DNA of 5,293 bases, taken from positions 1 to 5,293 of the forward strand of contig JAMOPP010000196.1 of the NCBI GenBank assembly GCA_027064405.1. Reading direction: 5' to 3'. Numbering within the stretch: position 1 is the first letter of the stretch; every line of letters starts with the position of its first letter. Below, piece after piece: positions 1 to 5,060 of the stretch. The stretch is from Desulfurellales bacterium. Its GTDB lineage: Bacteria > Campylobacterota_A > Desulfurellia > Desulfurellales > Hippeaceae. The position numbers were made by a program, and so were the translations under genes. Below the pieces are notes generated by a model, which was given only the letters and a program-made list of their open reading frames with translations, was not told the DNA's origin and searched no databases.

Positions 1-117
1 CTTGTGAAAAGATTAGACAAATGGTTCTATCCTGAAGAAGATTTTATACTTAAAAAAAACGACAGGATTCTATTTATAAGCGACAAAAAAGAAAAATTTA
101 ATAAGATAGAATTTTAG
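1..117 (+). CDS. C-terminal fragment, TrkA-C (RCK_C)-like tail
   Basis: This is the 3' end of a gene that begins before the window. Frame 1 is open from the first base for 38 codons and ends at TAG 115-117. The tail has the pattern of a TrkA-C/RCK_C ligand-binding domain: an acidic turn (PEED), a hydrophobic strand, a KKNDRILFISD segment resembling the family's 'GD.L...G' strand, then a short lysine-rich helix. Such domains end potassium-uptake regulators, cation/proton antiporters and some other transporters, so the full protein may be an ion transporter or its cytosolic regulator. The glycine usual before the Asp is Asn here. With so little sequence the family call is an inference; that the frame is coding is more secure, because it ends just before the terminator of the convergent flagellin. 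Confidence 0.5.
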   Translation, partial: LVKRLDKWFYPEEDFILKKNDRILFISDKKEKFNKIEF

Positions 118-126
118 TTAATAAAA

Positions 127-152
127 AAGCCCGCCTTGAACAAGACGGGCTT
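127..152 (-). terminator. Rho-independent terminator of the flagellin gene
   Basis: A hairpin has outer arms AAGCCCG (127-133) and CGGGCTT (146-152), one C/A mismatch (134/145), then inner arms CTTG (135-138) and CAAG (141-144) around a tiny loop. Read on the - strand, the stem is followed by six T's (128-123, partly in the stem) and more A/T, the classical form. It lies about 20 nt past the flagellin stop. On the + strand the stem is followed only by TTGTGC, so it should work poorly for the incoming gene, although the A-run before it makes partial two-way use possible. Confidence 0.9.
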
Positions 153-172
153 GTGCAGTCTATTGTTGATTG

Positions 173-1981
173 TTACTGTAAAAGTCTTAAAACATTCTGC
201 TGAACCGCATTTGACTGAGAAAGAGCATAAGTTCCTGACTGTGCCAAAATCTGCAGTTTTGAGAAGTTTGATGATTCATCGGCAAAGTTTACATCCCTAA
301 GCTGAGATTCAGCAGCGTTGATATTAATCTGCGTAACAGATATGTTTTCAACTGTTGCTGTAATCTGATTCTGAACAGAACCCAAACTACTTCTAACCTT
401 ATCAAGATCGCTTAGAGCGGATTGCGTTATCTTAAGTGCAAGCTCAGCACCTTTCTGTGTCATAACATTAACATCAGCAAGTCTATTATTAGGAGAAATT
501 GTTCCGGCTTTTAAACCTGCAACAGACGGGTCTGTTCCGGCGATTGTTATATTATCGTTTGATGTTAGAGTGATTTTTCCGTGGCTTGATTGATTATCCA
601 AGAAGTTAACAGCGCTTGCCCCGGCTCCACTTGTAGAACCTATACCCAATAATTTCACCGCATTAGCAACAGCTGCCGCTGCAGATGTCATATGTATATT
701 AATATCTCTTCCATCAACTGCAAATATTTTTAAATTTCCGCCTGTTGCTGCAGTGTAGCTTGCCCTAAGCTGTGTAGTTGTATTAACATTAGCTGCCGCA
801 AGTTGAGTATTGATAGCATTTGCTATACTTGCAGCACTGGCATCAGCACCACCAGCTGTAAATGTTATCGCAGTTCCATTAAGATAAAAAGATAAAGTTT
901 TACCTGCTGATAATGTTGCCGCTGTTCCCGTTTCAACTGTCTCACTATCTGTAAGATGTGTGATGCCTGTTACATTTGCATCAGCTTTAACAGCTATATT
1001 TCTTCCGTCTGCTGCGGTCAAGGTTACCTGACCTTTGGCGTCTTTAGAAGCAGTCACGCCTGTTTGTTCGGAAAAATGGTTTATTCTATCAACCAATGCA
1101 TTGTCTGCATCACCTTCAGCAACATTAATTTGCCCCATATCCACGCCGTTAATATAAAATGTTCCTGCATTAATTGTTCCTGCCGTTACAGCAGCAGTTG
1201 CTGTCTGAGTCGTCGTTGCGTCAGCTTCAACTCCACCGGTTGAGGATTTTACGCTGTTTATTGCGGCAGTCATTGTTTTAGCGTCGAGTACTTGATCTTT
1301 ATTAAGACCTTCGGCATAATTGGCTATGTTTACACCATTTATTGTCAAATCATTTGCATTTAGCTTAACATAGTTGTCAGTTGTATTGAAGTTTAGATTC
1401 TGAGATGCTCCCAGCTCGAATATGTTGTTATCAAAGCCTTGATTATTGTCTCCTGTAGAGCGAGTTACCCATCCAATAGAGTCTGAATGAGTTCTTTGAG
1501 CGCCTATAGAAAGAGTTTGGTTCATATATGCACCGACATGAACTAACTTGTTCGTAAATGTTCCGTCAAGAAGATTAACGCCTTTGTACGATGTTGTATT
1601 TGCAATGTTATTCAACTCTTCAATATATTTGTTGATATCTGCCTGAAGAGCACTTCTTGATGAGCTATCTTCCGTGTCGTTTGCCGCTTTGGTTGCTTTC
1701 TGAGCAATTGTTCCGACTATATCAATTGATTTTTGCAGTGCCATATCTGCAATCTGAATAAGTTTATTTGCGTTGTTTCCATTGTTGATTGCTTCACCCA
1801 AGTTTGTTGACTGCATCTTTAGAGCATCTGCAATTGTCATTCCGGCTGAATCGTCAGCTGCTTTTGTAATTCTAAGACCTGTGGAAAGTCTGTTTAGCGA
1901 CTGAGACAGTTTGTTATTTGTGCTGTTTAAATGCATTATTGCGTTTTGTGCGCCTATATTTGTATTAATTCTTAATCCCAT
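173..1981 (-). CDS. flaA: Flagellin, FlaA-type, filament subunit
   Basis: This is the structural subunit of the flagellar filament, exported through the flagellar type III apparatus and polymerised outside the cell. The 602-residue product is complete. The D0/D1 N-terminal part (about 1-165) opens with MGLRINTNIGAQNA and carries LSTGLRI and the AADD-AGM block near 33-48. The C-terminal D1/D0 part (about 505-602) includes the SVQNQ segment, AAESQLRDVNFA and the terminal QQNVLRLLQ. Both match Campylobacter-type flagellins strongly. The middle (about 170-500) is the variable surface domain, rich in Ala, Thr, Asn and Asp, with Flagellin_IN-like units (INGV plus DGRNI or DGRDI motifs). There is no cysteine and no signal peptide, as expected. 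The length is near that of C. jejuni FlaA (about 570) but somewhat larger. The ATG at 1981 is fixed by the conserved N-terminus and by GGGAGG five bases upstream. A sigma-28 promoter and a terminator flank it, so it is probably monocistronic. The symbol follows the Campylobacterota convention; the paralogue number cannot be known here. Confidence 0.97.
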   Translation of the reverse strand: MGLRINTNIGAQNAIMHLNSTNNKLSQSLNRLSTGLRITKAADDSAGMTIADALKMQSTNLGEAINNGNNANKLIQIADMALQKSIDIVGTIAQKATKAANDTEDSSSRSALQADINKYIEELNNIANTTSYKGVNLLDGTFTNKLVHVGAYMNQTLSIGAQRTHSDSIGWVTRSTGDNNQGFDNNIFELGASQNLNFNTTDNYVKLNANDLTINGVNIANYAEGLNKDQVLDAKTMTAAINSVKSSTGGVEADATTTQTATAAVTAGTINAGTFYINGVDMGQINVAEGDADNALVDRINHFSEQTGVTASKDAKGQVTLTAADGRNIAVKADANVTGITHLTDSETVETGTAATLSAGKTLSFYLNGTAITFTAGGADASAASIANAINTQLAAANVNTTTQLRASYTAATGGNLKIFAVDGRDINIHMTSAAAAVANAVKLLGIGSTSGAGASAVNFLDNQSSHGKITLTSNDNITIAGTDPSVAGLKAGTISPNNRLADVNVMTQKGAELALKITQSALSDLDKVRSSLGSVQNQITATVENISVTQININAAESQLRDVNFADESSNFSKLQILAQSGTYALSQSNAVQQNVLRLLQ

Positions 1982-2119
1982 AGTTTCCTCCCTTTTAAAT
2001 AAAAATTTAAGTTAAACAAAAAACCCAAAAACCTCAAAAAACCTCATTCTTTTTAAGGGCACCTACTGACAATCACCCCCTTCTCGCAAGTTTTCTTAAA
2101 AAGAAAGTTCAAATTTTCA
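1982..2119 (-). promoter_or_regulatory. Long flagellin 5' leader with hairpins and short tandem repeats
   Basis: If transcription starts about 7 nt past the sigma-28 -10 box (near 2119), the untranslated leader is about 138 nt. In transcript order it holds a 6-bp hairpin near the 5' end (TTTCTT/AAGAAA, within 2091-2110), a possible AAGGG/CCCTT pairing (arms 2078-2082 and 2055-2059 with a long loop), and three imperfect 9-10 nt repeats (2018-2026, 2027-2035, 2036-2045) of the form GAGG or GGG followed by T5-6. The repeats give extra Shine-Dalgarno-like GAGG sequences ahead of the true site. The start point and any control role are inferred. Confidence 0.5.
1987..1992 (-). promoter_or_regulatory. 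Flagellin ribosome-binding site
   Basis: On the - strand GGGAGG ends five bases (AAACT) before the ATG at 1981. It is a strong Shine-Dalgarno and supports this start. GGA triplets here are also the core that the repressor CsrA recognises in other flagellin leaders, but nothing in this window shows that CsrA acts on it. Confidence 0.85.
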
Positions 2120-2125
2120 TATACT

Positions 2126-2152
2126 TAATCGGATTCACCGAAAAAAACTTTA
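2126..2152 (-). promoter_or_regulatory. Sigma-28 (FliA) promoter for flagellin
   Basis: Read on the - strand, TAAAGTTT (2152-2145) is followed by exactly 11 bases and then TCCGATTA (2133-2126). The enterobacterial sigma-28 consensus is TAAAGTTT-N11-GCCGATAA, so the -35 box is perfect and the -10 box matches at six of eight positions, keeping the CCGAT core. This places flagellin in the late flagellar class, normally released when the anti-sigma factor FlgM leaves the cell. It is the best-matching promoter in the window. Confidence 0.92.
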
Positions 2153-2203
2153 GAAAAAAAATAAAAAAATATAAACCATCATTTGATAGCGCATAATTTC
2201 TTA

Positions 2204-2215
2204 TCAAGCTCTTGA
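2204..2215. promoter_or_regulatory. Possible operator palindrome
   Basis: TCAAG and CTTGA are exact inverted arms separated by CT. The site lies about 85-95 bp upstream of the predicted flagellin start and about 340 bp before the binding-protein start. A wider TTGATA/TATCAA pair (2183-2188 and 2202-2207) overlaps its left side. It has the size of a dimeric regulator site, but no regulator can be named, and short palindromes are common in AT-rich DNA. Confidence 0.2.
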
Positions 2216-2277
2216 AACGAATATGAATTTTAGACAAATTTTGATGTTGCCTTATGGCAAAAATTTTAACTGTTTGA

Positions 2278-2381
2278 CCCGTTACCTATTTTTAGTAAAA
2301 GTTTTATAAAAGTAAAAAGTCTATTTGCAAAAAAAAGCTTTTAAGAGATTTATATATTTTCCAATAGAGATAGGTAACGGG
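2278..2381. repeat. 12-bp perfect inverted repeat with facing promoter-like arms
   Basis: CCCGTTACCTAT (2278-2289) recurs as its exact complement ATAGGTAACGGG (2370-2381), leaving 80 bp between. After each arm, reading inward, 15 bases separate the arm from a TATAAA box (2305-2310 on +; 2354-2349 on -). Taking TTACCT inside each arm as a -35 gives a 17-nt spacer on both strands. Outside the arms, TTAAAATTTT-type boxes occur at near-symmetric places (2260-2269 and 2387-2396). The symmetry is directly visible. Whether it is a pair of facing promoters, regulator sites or the ends of a miniature element is open. Two-base GA flanks on both sides are too short to count as a target duplication. Confidence 0.6.
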
Positions 2382-2480
2382 GAGTTTTAAAATTTTAATT
2401 GAAATTTGTCGTTAAAAAATTCATCTTTGAGTTGAGAGAGATTGATAAGAAAGAACATTATATTGTCGCATAATGTTTTT
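2317..2480 (+). ncRNA. Candidate small RNA of about 160 nt
   Basis: The + strand promoter-like pair in the left arm (TTACCT 2282-2287, 17 nt, TATAAA 2305-2310) predicts a start near 2317, and the hairpin ending in T's at 2480 could end it. No reading frame with a ribosome-binding site was found between. The -35 match to TTGACA is poor (three of six) and no RNA family was recognised, so this is only a hypothesis drawn from the spacing of the signals. Confidence 0.22.
2451..2480 (+). terminator. Low-GC terminator-like hairpin
   Basis: AACATTAT (2454-2461) pairs with ATAATGTT (2470-2477) around an 8-base loop. Including a G-T pair and two A-T pairs outside, the stem reaches 11 bp, and its 3' arm runs into TTTTT (2476-2480), then ATTAATTATA. 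On + it looks like a weak intrinsic terminator; on - the stem is followed by CTTTCTT, which is poorer. No annotated gene lies upstream on +, which is why a small transcript is suspected. It could also be insulation before the binding-protein promoter. Confidence 0.4.
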
Positions 2481-2523
2481 ATTAATTATAAATCGCAAGA
2501 ATAGAATCTGCTACTCGAACTAC

Positions 2524-2553
2524 TTGACAGAAAAAGAAACAATATCCTATAAT
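2524..2553 (+). promoter_or_regulatory. Sigma-70-type promoter of the binding-protein/pgeF unit
   Basis: Perfect TTGACA (2524-2529) and TATAAT (2548-2553) are separated by 18 bases, one more than the ideal. The predicted start near 2560 leaves a leader of about 36 nt. Two exact hexamers suggest strong, housekeeping expression. Confidence 0.85.
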
Positions 2554-2585
2554 GTAAATGTATTCAAAAAATAAACTTAACAAGC

Positions 2586-2590
2586 GGAGG
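2586..2590 (+). promoter_or_regulatory. Ribosome-binding site of the binding-protein gene
   Basis: GGAGG lies five bases (ATTTT) before the ATG at 2596, a near-ideal site that fixes the start at the first codon of the signal peptide. Confidence 0.85.
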
Positions 2591-2595
2591 ATTTT

Positions 2596-3696
2596 ATGAA
2601 ATTTATTATTTCATTGTTTATTATGTTATTATTTTCTATTTCAAGTTATGCAGAAACCTCAATACCCGTCGGCGTCTATTTATCTATGACAGGTCCCGTC
2701 GCAGCCTGGGGAACCATAGAATGGCAAGGTATAAAAGTTGCCCAAAAACTCAAGCCTGAGGTGAACGGCAAAAAAATCAAATTAATTTTGGAAGATGCCG
2801 CATCGCATCCTGAATCCTCAGCTCTATCGGTGGAAAAACTCGCAGAAAAAGGTGTTAAATTCGTAATAGGTCCCGTAAGTTCCACAAACGCAGCAGCAGC
2901 ACTACCTATACTTGAAAAAAATAAAATAATTAACATTATCCCATCGGCAAACGGCTTAAATTTAATGAAAAATAAAAAATTTGCCCTTCGTGTATGTTTC
3001 ACAAACGACATACAGGCTAAAATTATGGTAAAATACATAAATTCTTTAGGCTACAAAAAAGGTGTAATTATTGAAGATATATCCCAGGATTATTCTGTTG
3101 ATTTAACTAAATTCTTTCAAAATTATTTTAAAAAATACGGAACAATCTTAAAGGTATATAAAATAGACGGAACCTTGAAAGATTTTTCCGCTCTTGCTAC
3201 CAACATAGAATCATTGCACCCTGATTTCGTATATACAACAACCTACTACAACAAAATTGCCCTGCTTGCAAGAAGCTTAAGAAGATACAATAAAAGCATA
3301 AAAATATTTTCCGGAAGTGCCGCATCTTCAAAGGCATTAATATCAGTGGGTGGAAAATCTGTTGAAGGAATTATTTTTACCGACGATTTCGACCCCTTAT
3401 CTCCACAAAACGGCATAGCAACAAAATTCATAAAGTTATACAAAAAAACATACGGCAAACTTCCCGATTCACCGGAGGCTCTCGCTGCCGATAGCTATCT
3501 TTTTTTATTGGACATTATGGAAAAATCAAATTTTAATACACAAAAGGCTGCAGATATGATAAAAGATATAAGTTTTTCAGGCATAACCGGAAAAATTAAA
3601 ATAAAAAACGGTAAAACTTACAGAACCGCAATCTTAAGAGAGGTTAGAAACGGCTCTTTTGTACCGATATCGGTTTTTCAGCCGTCGGAGAAATAA
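2596..3696 (+). CDS. Periplasmic branched-chain amino acid-type substrate-binding protein (Peripla_BP_6)
   Basis: This is probably the ligand-capturing part of an ABC importer of the LivJ/LivK class (type I periplasmic fold). Residues 1-19 are a signal peptide (MKF, a long hydrophobic core, then SYA before ETS). No lipobox cysteine is present, so the mature protein is free in the periplasm. The family signatures come in order: GVYLSMTGP...WG near 25-40 with a conserved G45, IGPVSSTNAAAALPI near 91-105 (ligand pocket of the first lobe), the hinge and second lobe from about 130, AADSYLFLLDIM near 297-308, and GITGKIKIKNG near 329-339. The 366-residue length is normal. GGAGG five bases before the ATG supports the start. 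The class binds amino acids, but also amides, urea and aromatic acids, so the ligand is unknown. No permease or ATPase gene follows; pgeF does. It is either an orphan binding protein served by a transporter elsewhere or a sensor component. Confidence 0.88.
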   Translation: MKFIISLFIMLLFSISSYAETSIPVGVYLSMTGPVAAWGTIEWQGIKVAQKLKPEVNGKKIKLILEDAASHPESSALSVEKLAEKGVKFVIGPVSSTNAAAALPILEKNKIINIIPSANGLNLMKNKKFALRVCFTNDIQAKIMVKYINSLGYKKGVIIEDISQDYSVDLTKFFQNYFKKYGTILKVYKIDGTLKDFSALATNIESLHPDFVYTTTYYNKIALLARSLRRYNKSIKIFSGSAASSKALISVGGKSVEGIIFTDDFDPLSPQNGIATKFIKLYKKTYGKLPDSPEALAADSYLFLLDIMEKSNFNTQKAADMIKDISFSGITGKIKIKNGKTYRTAILREVRNGSFVPISVFQPSEK

Positions 3697-3739
3697 TTAT
3701 AATTATTTTGAAATTCATCGGCTATGATTGGGTAAAACA

Positions 3740-4450
3740 ATGGGATTTATAGAAGACGAACGATATCAAAAATTTAATGCACGGTGTCTGTTTTTTGATA
3801 GATTAGACGGAACAAGCTTATCTCCATACGATTCATTAAATACAAGTTTTAATGTGCAAGATAATCAAAACAGCGTAAAACAAAATCTAAAAATAATAAA
3901 AAATAGTGTTAATGCGGATACGCTATTTACTATAAATCAGATACATTCCGATACAATTATTGAATTTGACGGCAAACGGCACAATGCTGACGGTATCTAT
4001 ACAAAACAAAGAGGTGTATTTCTCGGAATTAGGTTTGCAGATTGCACACCAATTGTATTTTTTGATAAAAAAACAAAATTGATAGCTGCGGTTCACGCAG
4101 GATGGAAGGGCAGTTATCTAAAAATAGCTCAAAAAACAGTTAAGCTCTTCAAATTTTACGGAGCCAACCCTAAGGATATTCTTGTTACAATAGGTCCTCA
4201 TATATGTAAAAAATGTTATGAAATCAAAAGTGATGTGGCACAAAAATTCTTAAACTCATCCTTAAATTTTCAAAACGGCAAAATTTATTTGGATTTAACG
4301 CAAGAAAATAAAAATCAGATGTTGCAAGAGGGAATTGACGACAAAAACATATACGATGTCAATATATGCACTTTTGAGGATAAAAGATTCTTCTCATACA
4401 GAAGGGATAGGATTTGCGGAAGAAACATAGGTGGCATTATTAAATATTAA
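3740..4450 (+). CDS. pgeF: Peptidoglycan editing factor PgeF / YfiH-family laccase-domain protein
   Basis: This is a cytoplasmic metal-binding enzyme of the DUF152/multi-copper polyphenol oxidase family. E. coli PgeF (YfiH) removes wrongly added L-serine from UDP-MurNAc precursors, and relatives act on purine nucleosides (adenosine phosphorolysis and deamination); both roles are family knowledge. Counted from the ATG at 3740 (236 residues), the metal/catalytic residues are in place: H69 in NQIHSD, C102 in FADCTP and H119 in VHAGWKG, close in number to E. coli H71, C107 and H124. IGPHICKKCYEI (about 151-162) and the ending CTFEDKRFFSYRRD...GR (from about 210) complete the family pattern. An in-frame TTG at 3728 would add four residues. 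I prefer the ATG because TTGGG lies about seven bases upstream and the family usually starts near there; the ribosome-binding site is weak either way. The 43-nt gap after the binding-protein stop, with no good terminator, suggests co-transcription. Confidence 0.93.
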   Translation: MGFIEDERYQKFNARCLFFDRLDGTSLSPYDSLNTSFNVQDNQNSVKQNLKIIKNSVNADTLFTINQIHSDTIIEFDGKRHNADGIYTKQRGVFLGIRFADCTPIVFFDKKTKLIAAVHAGWKGSYLKIAQKTVKLFKFYGANPKDILVTIGPHICKKCYEIKSDVAQKFLNSSLNFQNGKIYLDLTQENKNQMLQEGIDDKNIYDVNICTFEDKRFFSYRRDRICGRNIGGIIKY

Positions 4451-4583
4451 AATCGCTATATAAAGCATAATTTTCTCTACGCTTGAATTTTAACTGATTT
4501 TATAGAATTCAATTTTATAATTCGATATTTCTCAATTAATCTTAAAGGTAGTTTCTCCGCACCAAAAAAATGTTACTTACTGT

Positions 4584-4997
4584 TTATTTTCTTTTTTCGA
4601 TATAACAATCGCTACATTTAACGGTTACGGAAACCCATCCATACCTTTTATATTTTCCTATATTTGGTAGAACCCAATACTTACCTTGTTTTAAGGAATA
4701 TCCTATAAAATTGTTATTATAATTACAAACTACCGGCTGTTGAGAATATTTTTTGAATATACAAAAACTTGGCGCCCTTTTAGTAAAAGAAACAACTACA
4801 GCCTTTTTTTTGACAACCAATACTCCACCACTAATCTCAGGCATATGACCCAGTGTTCCTTCAACCTGCTTTCCTGTTAAAACAACTTTTTTTAGATTAT
4901 CAGAGTATGAAGCATTTGATACAAAAACAGTAAAAATGAAAACAAAAAAAACAATAAAAACGACACCTTTTAGTGTTAAGTGGCACTTTGACCTCAT
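4584..4997 (-). CDS. Small secreted cysteine-containing protein, unknown function
   Basis: The 137-residue product is not recognised. Residues 1-29 form a signal peptide: basic MRSK and HLTLK, a very hydrophobic stretch about 11-26 (VVFIVFFVFIFTVFV), and SNA before SYSDN. The mature part is about 108 residues, basic, with many Val, Tyr and Lys, and looks like short beta strands (VLVVKKKAVVVSF, GYSLKQGKYWVLP, GWVSVTVKC). It has four cysteines (79, 91, 128, 131), the last two as CSDC followed by YIEKRK at the end. In the periplasm these could form disulfides or bind metal. If the hydrophobic stretch is not cleaved, the protein would be anchored by one membrane helix. It converges on pgeF with 133 bp between, and I see no clear terminator for either. 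Coding is supported by the signal peptide, an upstream promoter-like pair and a G-rich start site. Confidence 0.72.
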   Translation of the reverse strand: MRSKCHLTLKGVVFIVFFVFIFTVFVSNASYSDNLKKVVLTGKQVEGTLGHMPEISGGVLVVKKKAVVVSFTKRAPSFCIFKKYSQQPVVCNYNNNFIGYSLKQGKYWVLPNIGKYKRYGWVSVTVKCSDCYIEKRK

Positions 4998-5001
4998 TTT
5001 A

Positions 5002-5008
5002 CCCCCCC
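5002..5008 (-). promoter_or_regulatory. Seven-G tract at the ribosome-binding site of the small secreted protein
   Basis: On the - strand seven consecutive G's are followed by TAAA and the ATG at 4997. The run is the only G-rich sequence in the Shine-Dalgarno position, so it must serve as the site, pairing partly through G-U. It is preceded by six A's, making two adjacent homopolymer runs. Runs of this kind can change length by slippage. Confidence 0.55.
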
Positions 5009-5030
5009 TTTTTTGTGAAAAAACTTTTTA

Positions 5031-5060
5031 GTTTTATCATATAATTAATGACGATGTCAA
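5031..5060 (-). promoter_or_regulatory. Possible promoter of the small secreted protein gene
   Basis: Read on -, TTGACA (5060-5055) is followed after 18 bases by TAAAAC (5036-5031), which is preceded by TGA, an extended -10-like feature. The -35 is perfect and the -10 is weak. Start of transcription would fall near 5024, giving a leader of about 27 nt. The -35 overlaps a TGTC/GACA inverted pair (5076-5073 and 5058-5055 on -) that might be an operator, though four-base arms are easily found by chance. Confidence 0.45.

Larger units (their letters stand above)
2153..2595. other. Divergent intergenic region, about 440 bp without a gene
   Basis: Between the flagellin promoter and the binding-protein start I see no convincing reading frame. 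In order it contains the near-palindrome TCAAG-CT-CTTGA (2204-2215), the small hairpin TTGCC-TTAT-GGCAA (2247-2260), the symmetric inverted repeat with its facing promoter-like boxes (2260-2396), a terminator-like hairpin (2451-2480), and the binding-protein promoter and ribosome-binding site. No tRNA, rRNA or riboswitch class was recognised by eye. Confidence 0.7.

Noticed and set aside
956..1243. Open frame of 95 codons on the + strand
   Set aside because: It lies wholly opposite the flagellin variable domain, is unusually rich in cysteine and serine, has no ribosome-binding site and resembles no protein. It is an antisense shadow.
2240..2262. TTGCC-TTAT-GGCAA hairpin as a riboswitch or terminator
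   Set aside because: Only five base pairs, no T run on either strand, and the conserved core of no riboswitch class I know.
2278..2381. Inverted repeat as an insertion sequence
   Set aside because: The 80 bp between the arms cannot encode a transposase and no clear target duplication is seen; at most a non-autonomous element, so it is listed as a repeat only.
2676..3038. Open frame of 120 codons on the - strand
   Set aside because: It lies wholly within the binding-protein gene, whose family motifs are clear on the other strand.
3246..3458. Open frame of 70 codons on the - strand
   Set aside because: It is a shadow of the second lobe of the binding protein, with no start signal of its own.
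3691..3708. 18-bp perfect palindrome AAATAATTATAATTATTT over the binding-protein stop
   Set aside because: All A/T, so the hairpin would be very weak and no separate T run follows. Not credible as a terminator; pgeF is probably read through.
4461..4497. AAGC...GCTT followed by GAATTTT after pgeF as a terminator
   Set aside because: Only four paired bases around a long loop; too weak to claim.
4980..4995. TGGCAC resembling the -24 box of a sigma-54 promoter on the + strand
   Set aside because: The -12 element (TTGC at the right distance) is missing, and it lies inside the small gene, pointing at no gene.
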